Shown here in pieces: positions 7,851 to 16,083 of a DNA stretch of 64,000 bases; within the stretch, counting starts at the first letter, position 1; each line of letters opens with the position of its first letter. Origin of the DNA: Gloeomargarita sp. SKYG116. Lineage in GTDB: Bacteria; Cyanobacteriota; Cyanobacteriia; Gloeomargaritales; Gloeomargaritaceae. The position numbers were made by a program, and so were the translations under genes. The stretch covers positions 294 through 64,293 of the forward strand of contig JANWVM010000008.1 of assembly GCA_025056115.1 (NCBI GenBank), given 5' to 3'. Below the pieces are notes generated by a model. The model had not been told where the DNA came from, did no database searches, and was given only the letters and a program-made list of their open reading frames with translations.

Positions 7851-8886
7851 CTGGGGGTCTATCTTTGACCTTATCATGAGCATTTTCTCCACCGCCGGTT
7901 TCGTCGGAATTTATTTGTATTTCCACCGGTGCAGCGGACATGTTGACCTGCTGGAGCCATTCCCAATCCACCTGCGCCTCTGGCCCGGCAAGCTGCAGTT
8001 GCCATAGGCACGTAAAGGCTCCTGCTCCCTCGCCCGTTTGGGGCCACAGGCGATAACAGGGAAAGTCAGCCCAGGGAGATTGATAAGCAGCCAGAAGTGG
8101 CACAGCGATGGGTTGCAAGTCAGGAAAGTGGGTTAATAACCACTGGCCATTCGCCTCATTCTCCTCCAGGCTATAGGTGCAGGTCATGTAGGCCAGATAG
8201 CCGCCTGGTTTGAGCAATTGCACAGCATGGGCGAGGATTTTCCGTTGCCGCTGGCGATTCCAACGCACGATGCGCGGATGAAAACAGCCCGGATTCTTGA
8301 CGCCTTTGGCCAGCAGCGATTGACCCGAGCAGGGAGCATCGACAATCACCACGTCGGCGGTGTGAGCCAGGCGTTGGGCTAGGGTGGCTGGGTCTTGTTG
8401 CACGACAACGCCGGGGATGCGACAGCGTCGCCAGTTGCTCAACAACGTCCGCACCCGTTTACCAATCGGTTCATTGGCAATCAATAGCCCCGGTTGCAGA
8501 TACCGCCAGGCCAGCACACTTTTGCCCCCCGGCGCGGCGCACAGGTCAATCACCACCGGCTGAGCGACAGCAATCGCCCCTAAAACTGCCCCGGCAAACA
8601 CAGACGACATGTCCAGGCAGTAGTAATACCCCCGGTTATGCAGGGGATGGCGACCCGGTTGCACGTCGGGAGCTAGACGGTCAACCCAGCTCGGCTGCCA
8701 GGTCAGTGCCGGCAAAACTGGAAACGGCAACGGCTCCGGGCGAGGCCGACACCAAGCAATGCCGGTGGGCAGGGGTTGCGGGTCAAGCAGGGCTTGGGTG
8801 AACCGGGTCTGGGTTTCCCCATCGTCCGGCCACAACTGATTCGCCAACTTGGCTAGAAACCGAGGAACCGGCGCTGCCACCACCAT
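7765..8886 (-). CDS. RsmB/NOP-family RNA (cytosine-5) methyltransferase
   Basis: A 373-aa SAM-dependent RNA methyltransferase, probably acting on rRNA. Visible motifs are SAM-binding DLCAAPGGKS, motif IV DAPCSGQSLLAKG and motif VI YMTCTYSLEENE, with the two cysteines expected of m5C enzymes. The last ~50 residues are acidic, rich in Asp, Glu, Ser and Pro, and are encoded over the start of the TerB gene. The start overlaps the terC stop (TAATG), so the genes are coupled. The exact target base is not inferable. Confidence 0.88.
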   Translation of the reverse strand: MVVAAPVPRFLAKLANQLWPDDGETQTRFTQALLDPQPLPTGIAWCRPRPEPLPFPVLPALTWQPSWVDRLAPDVQPGRHPLHNRGYYYCLDMSSVFAGAVLGAIAVAQPVVIDLCAAPGGKSVLAWRYLQPGLLIANEPIGKRVRTLLSNWRRCRIPGVVVQQDPATLAQRLAHTADVVIVDAPCSGQSLLAKGVKNPGCFHPRIVRWNRQRQRKILAHAVQLLKPGGYLAYMTCTYSLEENEANGQWLLTHFPDLQPIAVPLLAAYQSPWADFPCYRLWPQTGEGAGAFTCLWQLQLAGPEAQVDWEWLQQVNMSAAPVEIQINSDETGGGENAHDKVKDRPPDGDSNEPSTDDFPSADESPAGGGGHVLE

Positions 8887-9590
8887 TAGGGCGTTGGAGA
8901 GGTATCGGGATTCTTCTTAGAAAATCCCCACACGAACAGGAGAGCAATTAACGCCGTCGTCAGCCATTCCGGTGGGACCAATTCGGGTTTGATGGCCTTA
9001 ATCAGTAAGCGAATACCGACCAATGCCACCGTCAAATAACCCGCGTCTTGGAGATGGGTATAGATTTCTAACCAGCGGATAAATAAACCGGCCAAACAAC
9101 GCAGGGCGATAATTCCCATGACACCCCCTAACAGCACTAGCCATGTTTGTTCCGCCACCGCAATAGCCGTCGTGATGCTGTCTAGAGAAAATGCTAAATC
9201 TGTGAGGGCCAACGCTGGGATCACTTGCCAAAAGGAAGCGGCGGGATCAATGGCAATGGCAGAGTTTTTCGCTGTTTCTTCCTGACCACGACTGCGCACA
9301 TAATTCCCAAACAGCCACAGTAGATAAAGACCGCCCATGACCGAAACAATTGGAAATCGCAACACCCACGTGGCCGTTAGGATCAGCACAATTCGTAGAA
9401 TAAAGGCAAGGGCTAATCCCCAATTCAACGCCTGTTGTTCCAACTTAGGGTCGTGTAAATTTTGGACAATGGCTGCTAGGGCAATGGCATTATCGGCTGA
9501 CAGAACCGCTTCTAATAGGATGAGAATCCCGATGATGAGCAGGGTTTGCAGGCCAAATTGCTGGGGCAATTCAATCAATTGGTCAAGCAT
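8886..9590 (-). CDS. TerC-family integral membrane protein
   Basis: A 234-aa multi-helix membrane protein. The first helix carries EAVLSADNAIALAAIV and a later one ALTDLAFSLDSITTAIAV, the paired acidic/Asn-Asp motifs of TerC/Alx proteins, which are linked to manganese or other metal export and, in photosynthetic organisms, to thylakoid membrane protein insertion. Seven or so hydrophobic segments are visible. It heads a minus-strand unit terC - RNA methyltransferase - terB. Confidence 0.9.
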   Translation of the reverse strand: MLDQLIELPQQFGLQTLLIIGILILLEAVLSADNAIALAAIVQNLHDPKLEQQALNWGLALAFILRIVLILTATWVLRFPIVSVMGGLYLLWLFGNYVRSRGQEETAKNSAIAIDPAASFWQVIPALALTDLAFSLDSITTAIAVAEQTWLVLLGGVMGIIALRCLAGLFIRWLEIYTHLQDAGYLTVALVGIRLLIKAIKPELVPPEWLTTALIALLFVWGFSKKNPDTSPTP

Positions 9591-9689
9591 GGCGGTCAGG
9601 GGCGCAGTATTTCATAATGTAACAGATTGGTGCAACCAGCGCACATTTCCGGCAAAGTGAACTAGGGAGTTGGTTGTGGAGGTGAGACG

Positions 9690-9788
9690 ATGGGACTGTC
9701 TGACACCCAGGTGTTCGTGGCGCTGGTGGTGGCGCTGCTGCCGCTGGTGATGGCAATACGGTTGGGATTGGCGCTGTACAAGTCGTAA
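9690..9788 (+). CDS. psaM: Photosystem I reaction centre subunit XII
   Basis: A 32-aa single-helix protein, MGLSDTQVFVALVVALLPLV then MAIRLGLALYKS. PsaM of other cyanobacteria has the same layout (M-A-L-S/T-D-T-Q near the N-terminus, a hydrophobic helix with ALLP, and a C-terminal LYK), so the match is clear despite the short length. PsaM sits at the periphery of PSI and contributes to trimer contacts. A strong GGAGGTGAG ribosome site precedes the ATG. It is divergent from terC and only 14 nt from the GST gene. Confidence 0.9.
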   Translation: MGLSDTQVFVALVVALLPLVMAIRLGLALYKS

Positions 9789-9802
9789 GTCATTCGCCAG
9801 CC

Positions 9803-10360
9803 ATGCTCAAACTCTACGGGGGAACCCGCTCCCGCGCGGCTATTGTGGCGTGGTACTTGGAGGAGTTGGGGGTTCCCTACGAATTTGTGCGGTTGGATAT
9901 GGCCGCAGGCGCTCACCGGCAACCCGATTACTTGGCGATCAACCCCATGGGCAAGGTGCCGGCGGTCGTGGACGACGGTGTGGTGGTTTGGGAGTCAGGC
10001 GCGATTTTACTATACCTGGCTGATAAGCACGGGCAATTGCCAGCGACGCCGGGGGAGCGGGCCAGGGTCTACCAGTGGATTTTGTTTAGTAACTCGACAT
10101 TGATTCAGGCGCTAGCGCAGCCAGGGGAAAAGCGAGACCAGGAGCTAGGTAAACTGTTGCCGCCGTTGCAGCAGATTTTGAGTGACCAGGACTATATTAT
10201 GGGGGCGACGTTAACAGTGGCTGACGTGGCCTTGGCATCCATCTTGGGGTTTGCGGCGCAGATGTTTAATCTGGATTTAACCGCCTATCCAGCGATTGCG
10301 GCCTATCTGCAACGGTGCCAAGCGCGGTCATCCTGGCAGAAGGTCATGACTGGGAACTGA
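9803..10360 (+). CDS. Glutathione S-transferase family protein
   Basis: A 185-aa protein with an N-terminal thioredoxin-fold domain (MLKLYGGTRSRAAIVAWYLE) containing the usual AINPMGKVPAVVDDG and WESGAILLYLADKHG glutathione-site segments, and a helical C-terminal domain with the N-cap motif LTVADVALASILGF. The Ser in TRSRA is a plausible catalytic residue as in beta/zeta-like cyanobacterial GSTs. Substrate unknown. Closely followed by a Nudix gene. Confidence 0.9.
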   Translation: MLKLYGGTRSRAAIVAWYLEELGVPYEFVRLDMAAGAHRQPDYLAINPMGKVPAVVDDGVVVWESGAILLYLADKHGQLPATPGERARVYQWILFSNSTLIQALAQPGEKRDQELGKLLPPLQQILSDQDYIMGATLTVADVALASILGFAAQMFNLDLTAYPAIAAYLQRCQARSSWQKVMTGN

Positions 10361-10362
10361 CC

Positions 10363-10917
10363 ATGCGGAACGACCCCCCTGAACTGCTGGCCAAGCGGCT
10401 GTGGTATCAAGGGCGCAAGTTTTGTTACGAGGTCAACCGCCTGCGTTTGCCGAATGGCAGCGAGGGGGAATGGGATTGTGTGCGCCATCCGGGGGGAGCG
10501 TTGGCTGTGCCCGTCACGCCCGAAGGCCAGTTGGTCTTGGTGAAACAGTACCGGTTTACTGCCCAGGGTCGGTTGCTGGAATTTCCGGCAGGCACCCTCG
10601 AAGGCGGGGAAAGTCCTTTGCAGACCATCCAGCGCGAATTGCAAGAAGAAACAGGGTACTGTGCCCATACCTGGCAGTCCTTGGGGGAGTTCTTCCTGGC
10701 GCCGGGTTACTCGGATGAAATCATCTATGTTTACCTAGCGACCAACCTAGCCCCCCTGGCGCACCACCCCCAGCGCGACGCGGACGAGGATATTGAGGTC
10801 GTGTTGTTAACGCCGACGGAGTTGGCCAAAGCCATTGACCAGGGCGCAGGGGTCGATGCCAAAACGATTGCCAGCTTCTTTTTGGCCCGGCATTATTTAA
10901 GGAACTTTGAGAACTAG
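10363..10917 (+). CDS. Nudix hydrolase, ADP-ribose pyrophosphatase-like
   Basis: Hydrolyses nucleoside diphosphates linked to another moiety. The full Nudix box G-x5-E-x7-REL-x-EE-x-GY is present (GTLEGGESPLQTIQRELQEE, around residue 85), preceded by VLVKQYRFTAQGRLLEFPAG and followed by LAPGYSDE, the layout of ADP-sugar pyrophosphatases. The ATG 3 nt after the GST stop was chosen (MRNDPPELL); an upstream in-frame start would lie within GST. Confidence 0.9.
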   Translation: MRNDPPELLAKRLWYQGRKFCYEVNRLRLPNGSEGEWDCVRHPGGALAVPVTPEGQLVLVKQYRFTAQGRLLEFPAGTLEGGESPLQTIQRELQEETGYCAHTWQSLGEFFLAPGYSDEIIYVYLATNLAPLAHHPQRDADEDIEVVLLTPTELAKAIDQGAGVDAKTIASFFLARHYLRNFEN

Positions 10918-10973
10918 GGGGCTGCGCCGTAAGCCTGATACCCTATAAATCGTGAGCGTCCGAGGTGGCATTT

Positions 10974-11300
10974 ATGGTGCAAATCAATGCGGTTTTGATT
11001 TTTGCGTTTTGCCTAGCGTTGGTGTTTTTCAGCCTCCAGAACATGGAACCGGTGACCGTACACCTGGTCGGCTCCTACACGGTGAACTACCCCCTGGCGG
11101 TGGAATTGATCATGGCGATGGGAGTAGGGGCGGTCTTGGCCTGGCTGTTCGGGATTTGGAACCAGTTTCAACGGTGGCTGATTGCCCGGCGGGAATTGTG
11201 GCGGCGCGACCAAAAAATTGCCTCCCTGGAACGCGATATTGAACAGTACCGGCAACAACTGTCGCTTCCCAGTTCCGTCGAAGAAACGGCTCGTTCGTGA
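10974..11300 (+). CDS. LapA-domain (DUF1049) small membrane protein
   Basis: A 108-aa protein with two membrane helices (about residues 4-22 and 44-65) separated by a short loop (SLQNMEPVTVHLVGSYTV), followed by a basic coiled-coil-like tail (WRRDQKIASLERDIEQYRQQ). This is the lipopolysaccharide assembly protein A layout, common in cyanobacteria and poorly understood there. The ATG at 10974 with GAGG upstream was preferred over a GTG at 10965. Confidence 0.85.
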   Translation: MVQINAVLIFAFCLALVFFSLQNMEPVTVHLVGSYTVNYPLAVELIMAMGVGAVLAWLFGIWNQFQRWLIARRELWRRDQKIASLERDIEQYRQQLSLPSSVEETARS

Positions 11301-11483
11301 CTTGGGCTGTGGGACTGGCGGGGGCAGTCATTCTACTTTGGGCATGACAGCGTCTAACGGCGCGGGAAGCGTTCGGGGAAATGGCATTTCAGGCCGCCCT
11401 CACCTGAGAGACTATCTTGGGACAGCTAGCCATGGTTTTTGATGCCGCCCTCCGGTCATCACCGCCAAGCTCGCTTGCTGGTT

Positions 11484-12596
11484 TTAGGTCAACTCACCCC
11501 CGCTTTGCCGGTGCTGTAACCCCACTGCTTGGGACAGGCTGGATAAACCATGTTCAGTTAACTTTTCCACTAAACCGGTCAAAATTTGGCGCACCACCCC
11601 TGGCCCCTGGTACACCCAGCCCGTGTAAATTTGCAGCAAACAAGCCCCCGCCGTGATCTTTTCCCAAGCGTCTGCCGCGCTGAAAATGCCTCCCACACCG
11701 ATAATCGGCAATTGTCCTTGGGTCTGGCGGTAGATGAAATGAATCAATTCAGTTGACCGGGCAGCCAAGGGTCGGCCACTCAACCCGCCGCTTTCGTGCC
11801 GGTGGCGACTCCGCAAATCAGGTGGTCGGGCCGTGGTTGTATTGGTGGCAATCACTCCCGCCAAGCGATACGCGCGCACCAAGTCCAGCAACTCCAGCAG
11901 GGTCTCTTCGGGCAAATCGGGGCTGAGCTTGAGTAACAGGGGCTTGCCATCGGTATTTTCCTGTTGCAGGTTCTCCAAAATGGGAATCAATAATGACCGG
12001 TTCTGCAATTCACGCAAGCCGGGAGTATTCGGGGAACTCACATTCACCACGAAATAATCACCCCAAGTTTTTAGTTGTCGGAAGCTGTAGAGATAGTCTT
12101 TCCAGGCGTACTCTAGGGGTGTGGCTTGGCCTTTTCCCAAATTGATACCGAGCGGAATGGTTGGTTTATGCCGAACAAATGCCCGTTGTAATTGTTCCTG
12201 TAAATGCAAAACTCCTCTATTATTAAAACCCATGCGGTTGATGATGGCCTGGTCGGCTGCTAAACGAAATAAACGCGGGCGCGGCTGACCTGGTTGCGGC
12301 TCCGGCGTCACCGTTCCCAATTCCGCAAAACCAAAGCCCAAATCAGCCCACCAACCAATCCCTAAACCATCCTTATCAAAACCCGCAGCTAGTCCAACAG
12401 GATTGGGGAAATGATACCCCCAAATTTGTTGATGTAATGCCAGATGATGATAGGTCAATTGTTGGCGCACCCAAACTTTTAACCAGTGGTCGGTGTGCAG
12501 ATTAAGCCGATGCAAGGTGTGTAGTAATGTTTGGTGTGCCCACTCAGGGTCTGTTCTAAAAAGGAGAGGGCGCCCCAAGTAGCGATAGAATGCCAT
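11484..12596 (-). CDS. pyrD: Dihydroorotate dehydrogenase (quinone), class 2
   Basis: FMN enzyme that oxidises dihydroorotate to orotate at the membrane, passing electrons to quinone. The 370-aa protein has PNPVGLAAGFDKDG, NRMGFNNRG, VNVSSPNTPGLRELQ and the FMN-phosphate segment GVGGIFSAADAWEKI. The Ser in NVSSPNT and the amphipathic N-terminal helix are class 2 marks. Start: the ATG opening MAFYRYLGRPLLF; the long frame upstream runs antisense to the pentapeptide gene and is spurious. Confidence 0.95.
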   Translation of the reverse strand: MAFYRYLGRPLLFRTDPEWAHQTLLHTLHRLNLHTDHWLKVWVRQQLTYHHLALHQQIWGYHFPNPVGLAAGFDKDGLGIGWWADLGFGFAELGTVTPEPQPGQPRPRLFRLAADQAIINRMGFNNRGVLHLQEQLQRAFVRHKPTIPLGINLGKGQATPLEYAWKDYLYSFRQLKTWGDYFVVNVSSPNTPGLRELQNRSLLIPILENLQQENTDGKPLLLKLSPDLPEETLLELLDLVRAYRLAGVIATNTTTARPPDLRSRHRHESGGLSGRPLAARSTELIHFIYRQTQGQLPIIGVGGIFSAADAWEKITAGACLLQIYTGWVYQGPGVVRQILTGLVEKLTEHGLSSLSQAVGLQHRQSGGELT

Positions 12597-12701
12597 TGGT
12601 TCAGTATATAATTCTAGTTGGTTTATTTTACAGGGCGCTTCACAAACATAGGGCGCTGGGGCGAGATTAGACCAGCAGTCGTACTTTGAGGCTCTTGTTG
12701 A

Positions 12702-13259
12702 ATGGATGGGATGATGGTGCGAGGTAAGGTGCGCTTGAGATACTGGTGGCTTGGTGTTGGACTCGGTCTGCTGTGGATGCACTGGCCAGCGGCGGCCCAA
12801 CCAGAGGCCATACAACGCTTGAAAAATACAGGGGAATGTGTCAAGTGCAATTTGGCAGGCGCCGATTTGCGAGGCGTGAACTTGATCCGGGCCAATTTGA
12901 GTGGAGCTAATCTGCAAGGTGCGCGCTTGGGAACAGAAGACCGGGAACTCAACCGCACTGCTTTGAGCCGGGCCAATTTGAGCAATGCCAACTTGCAAGG
13001 AGCGGATCTGCGTAACGTCAGTCTGGACGGCGCCAATCTGTCAGGGGCCAATCTGTCAGGGGCGAATTTGACGGGCGCAAGTTTCGTAGGGGCGAATTTG
13101 ACAGGCGCTAATCTCCAGGGGGCAAATTTAACCGGCGCTGTTTTAGTCAATACCAACCTGAGCAACGCCAATTTCACAGGTGCAGTTGTGCAACGGGCTT
13201 TTATTGCTGAAGTGGTTTATCAGAGCACTCGCTGGGTGGACGGTTCGGTGCGGAACTGA
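12702..13259 (+). CDS. Secreted pentapeptide-repeat protein
   Basis: A 185-aa protein with a signal peptide (hydrophobic YWWLGVGLGLLWMHW, ending AAAQ) followed by GECVKCNL, a paired-cysteine entry common in lumenal or periplasmic cyanobacterial pentapeptide proteins. From about residue 50 to 160 it consists of A(N/D)LxG-type pentapeptides, predicted to form a right-handed beta helix. Repeats are interrupted once (LGTEDRELNRTALS). No catalytic function is known for such proteins. ATG-rich start region leaves the first few residues uncertain. Confidence 0.9.
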   Translation: MDGMMVRGKVRLRYWWLGVGLGLLWMHWPAAAQPEAIQRLKNTGECVKCNLAGADLRGVNLIRANLSGANLQGARLGTEDRELNRTALSRANLSNANLQGADLRNVSLDGANLSGANLSGANLTGASFVGANLTGANLQGANLTGAVLVNTNLSNANFTGAVVQRAFIAEVVYQSTRWVDGSVRN

Positions 13260-13345
13260 ACACAATTGAAGATAGATTTAAGCCGGTTATCAGCAGGTTT
13301 CTGGTTAGATAAACGGTGTGCGGCTTTCGCCAATGGAGTTGCATT

Positions 13346-14242
13346 ATGCGGTGGTGGTCGTGGCTGGTGGCGGCAAGCCTAGCAGGTACACCAATGGTAG
13401 TTCAACCACTGGAAGTACATGCTCAAGGTCAAACCTACAGCCCTCCGAGTAGAAGTATCAGGTGTGAATCTCTCAACCGGCGTTACAACACCTGCCCGGT
13501 GGATACACGTGGGGGTGTACGGCTGGAACGTCAACTCAGCAGCGCGCGCTGTATTGAAGGTCAAACCTGGGGCGTGAATGATCGAGGGATTTGGGTGGAT
13601 CAGGGCTGCCGCGGGGTGTTTCTCGTGACGGTCGGGCCGATCACCATGACCTGCCGTTCCCTAAATTTCAAATATCAGTTTTGCCAGGTGGACACGCGCG
13701 GCGGGGTGCAGTTGCAGCGGCAACTGAGTAATACCCGTTGTGTGGAAGGCCGAACCTGGGGCTATGACAACCGGGGCATCTGGGTGGATAAAGGCTGCGC
13801 GGGTGAGTTTGTGATTGGGGCGGCTGATCCGGGCGGCATCGTCCCTCCCCCGGCGGTGGAACGGGTTATCCAGTGTGAGTCCATCAACAAACAGCGGGTG
13901 GTCTGCCCGGTGGATACGCGTGGGGCGACAGTGACCCTAGAACGGCAGTTGAGCGGAGCGCAGTGCGTCCAGAATCAAACCTGGGGCTTTGATAACCAAG
14001 GCATCTGGGTAACTGGCGGTTGCCGGGGCGATTTTCGGGTCAGCCGCGCAGGGGGACAACTCGTGGTGTGTCGGTCACGCGATGGCCTGTATACGCGTTG
14101 TCCAGCGGATACCCGCAAGGGGGTGGAATTACAGCGCTCGCTTGGCCGGGGGCTGTGCCGCAAAGACCAAACCTGGGGGTTTGACCGGCAGGGAATCTGG
14201 GTGACCCAGGGTTGTGAAGGGGAATTTCTCGTCTGGCAATGA
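13346..14242 (+). CDS. Secreted protein with four DUF3011 repeats
   Basis: A 298-aa exported protein. After a signal peptide (WWSWLVAASLAGT region) it contains four copies of a ~55-60-residue unit with pattern C-x-S/L...C-x-V/A-DTR-x-G...L-x-R-x-L...C...TWG-x-D-x-x-GIWV...GC-x-G-x-F, each with four conserved cysteines. This is DUF3011, found in secreted bacterial proteins, possibly carbohydrate- or wall-binding; function is not established. ATG at 13346 has GGAG at a suitable distance. The stop overlaps queE (ATGA). Confidence 0.88.
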   Translation: MRWWSWLVAASLAGTPMVVQPLEVHAQGQTYSPPSRSIRCESLNRRYNTCPVDTRGGVRLERQLSSARCIEGQTWGVNDRGIWVDQGCRGVFLVTVGPITMTCRSLNFKYQFCQVDTRGGVQLQRQLSNTRCVEGRTWGYDNRGIWVDKGCAGEFVIGAADPGGIVPPPAVERVIQCESINKQRVVCPVDTRGATVTLERQLSGAQCVQNQTWGFDNQGIWVTGGCRGDFRVSRAGGQLVVCRSRDGLYTRCPADTRKGVELQRSLGRGLCRKDQTWGFDRQGIWVTQGCEGEFLVWQ

Positions 14243-14994
14243 ACCGCACGGCCAACCTGGTCGAGATTTTTTCTGCCATTCAGGGCGAGGGGCCTTACGT
14301 AGGAGAGCGGCACCTTTTTCTGCGGTTAGGGGGCTGTGACCTGCGTTGTCGCTTCTGCGATAGCGTCCATACCTGGCGACCGGTTGCTCAGGGGCGGGTG
14401 GAGGTCACACCGGGAGCGCGAGATTTTGTAACCGTGACCAATCCGGTGACAGCAGAACAGCTACTGACCTGGCTGCAACGGCAATACGACGGGGGCAAAC
14501 ACACAGCTCTCAGCCTCACTGGCGGGGAACCCCTGCTGCACGCCGATTTTCTGGTTGAATTCTTGCCGGTGTTGACTCAGCACATCCCCTTACCCATTTA
14601 TCTAGAAACAGGCGGGCATCGGCCCCAAGCGCTGGCGCAGGTATTGCCCTGGGTGCAGATAGTAGCAATGGACTACAAACTCCCCAGCGTCAGCGGCGAG
14701 CGTCACCACACGGCCCATCAGCAGTTTTTGGCCCTAGCGGTGCAGGCGGGGGTGGACGTATTTGTGAAGATAGTGGTGGACCGCCAGACCCAGGCGTCAG
14801 AGTTGATTGATGCCTTGACAATGATTCAAGCCATTGACCCCCAGGTTTTGGTGATATTGCAACCCGTGACGCCGCGTCCAGGCAGCTTGGCTCCTACCCC
14901 AGACCAAGTGCTCGCTTGGCAACGGTTAGCGCAAGACTACGTCCACCGGGTGCGGGTGATCCCCCAAACCCATCCGTTACTGGGGCAGTTGTGA
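14239..14994 (+). CDS. queE: 7-carboxy-7-deazaguanine synthase
   Basis: Radical SAM enzyme that contracts 6-carboxytetrahydropterin to CDG in the preQ0/queuosine pathway. The 251-aa protein has the N-terminal EIFSAIQGEGPYVGERHLF substrate motif and the modified cluster motif GGCDLRCRFCDS with three cysteines, then SLTGGEPLLH for SAM binding. Length is normal for cyanobacterial QueE. Translationally coupled to the DUF3011 gene upstream, probably fortuitous. Confidence 0.94.
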   Translation: MNRTANLVEIFSAIQGEGPYVGERHLFLRLGGCDLRCRFCDSVHTWRPVAQGRVEVTPGARDFVTVTNPVTAEQLLTWLQRQYDGGKHTALSLTGGEPLLHADFLVEFLPVLTQHIPLPIYLETGGHRPQALAQVLPWVQIVAMDYKLPSVSGERHHTAHQQFLALAVQAGVDVFVKIVVDRQTQASELIDALTMIQAIDPQVLVILQPVTPRPGSLAPTPDQVLAWQRLAQDYVHRVRVIPQTHPLLGQL

Positions 14995-15162
14995 GGACGT
15001 TTGGATCACAACAGCTTCGATGGTGAGGGTGCGATTTTCAACGGCGGTAATTGCCCAGCGTAGGGGCGTACCGTAGGACTGGAGATGGGCTTGAATCTGG
15101 GGAACCAATTGCGTCAAAACGCCATCCCACTCCAGTTGCGTCGTCACCAGCGTCAGAGTCAT
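14977..15162 (-). CDS. Small conserved-looking protein of unknown function
   Basis: A 61-aa soluble protein beginning MTLTLVTTQLEWDGVLTQLV. Alternation of strand- and helix-like segments (LRWAITAVENRTLTIEAVVI) suggests a small alpha/beta fold. It overlaps the 3' end of queE by 18 nt in convergent orientation and fills the gap before the ABC permease. The ribosome site is poor. I do not recognise the family; it could be a real cyanobacterial small protein or a chance frame. Confidence 0.55.
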   Translation of the reverse strand: MTLTLVTTQLEWDGVLTQLVPQIQAHLQSYGTPLRWAITAVENRTLTIEAVVIQTSSQLPQ

Positions 15163-15225
15163 TGGTGGAAAAAAAACCAAGTGATGCGTTAGCCTGATCC
15201 TAGCAGTGGTTGTGTAGTACAAACC

Positions 15226-16083
15226 ATGAGTTCGACCGTCACTTCAACACCAGTAGTCGCCGCCGGGCCGAATCCCATTGCTGAGCTAGCGCAGGAAACA
15301 GGGGCCTTAACACGACGACTGCTCATCCAATTGCGGCGGCGGCCTTCAACCCTGATCGCTGGGATTATTCAGCCGATGATGTGGTTGGTCTTATTCGGGG
15401 CCTTATTTCAAAACGCACCGGCGGGCTTTTTTAGCGAAGGGGTGAACTACGCCCAGTTCTTGAGCGCCGGTATTATCGTTTTCACAGCTTTTTCCGGGGC
15501 GTTGAATGCGGGTCTGCCGGTGATGTTTGACCGGGAGTTTGGTTTCTTGAACCGATTCTTGGTAGCTCCCTTGGTCTCGCGGTTTTCCATCATTTTGGCC
15601 TCGACTATTTTTATCACCCTGCTGAGTTTGGTCCAGACGGTGGCAGTCATGTTCACGAGCTACCTGCTGGGCGGTGGATTGCCGGGCCTCAGCGGTTTCC
15701 TGTTAGTCGTCGGGGTGGTTTTGCTGCTGGTGCTGGGAATGACGGCCTTGAGTCTGGGGTTAACCTTTGCCCTGCCGGGTCATGTGGAACTACTAGCAGT
15801 GATTTTTGTGGTGAATTTGCCCTTGTTATTTGCCAGTACGGCCCTAGCGCCGCTGTCGTTCATGCCTCGCTGGTTGCAGGTGATTGCTAGTTTGAATCCC
15901 CTGAGTTACGCCATCGAGCCGATTCGTCATGTGTACCTGCATCCCCACTGGTCGTTGTCGGATGTGGTTTTAACCGCACCGTGGGGCGATATCACGCTAG
16001 GGGTGGCGTTGCTGGTTCTGACCCTGTTTGATGGGGCGATTATCCTCAGCGTGCGCGGGCTACTCCAGCGGAAATTGAGCTAG
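15226..16083 (+). CDS. ABC-2 type transporter permease
   Basis: A 285-aa membrane protein of the ABC-2/DrrB-like class: cytosolic N-terminus with RRLLIQLRRRPSTLIAGIIQP, then about six hydrophobic helices and the characteristic late segment LNPLSYAIEPIRHVYL before the last helix. Exports drugs, polysaccharides or lipids in partnership with an ATPase, which is not adjacent here. Its 3' end overlaps the convergent response-regulator gene by 38 nt. Confidence 0.9.
   Translation: MSSTVTSTPVVAAGPNPIAELAQETGALTRRLLIQLRRRPSTLIAGIIQPMMWLVLFGALFQNAPAGFFSEGVNYAQFLSAGIIVFTAFSGALNAGLPVMFDREFGFLNRFLVAPLVSRFSIILASTIFITLLSLVQTVAVMFTSYLLGGGLPGLSGFLLVVGVVLLLVLGMTALSLGLTFALPGHVELLAVIFVVNLPLLFASTALAPLSFMPRWLQVIASLNPLSYAIEPIRHVYLHPHWSLSDVVLTAPWGDITLGVALLVLTLFDGAIILSVRGLLQRKLS

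Noticed and set aside
11301-11483. Possible small stable RNA (4.5S/SRP-like) in the LapA-pyrD gap
   Set aside because: No matching stem layout or conserved tetraloop could be drawn; only a hint of a broken short frame is seen.
12597-13177. Minus-strand frames over the pentapeptide gene, including a long upstream extension of PyrD
   Set aside because: They are mirror images of the pentapeptide repeats (repetitive LAPVKFAP-like strings).
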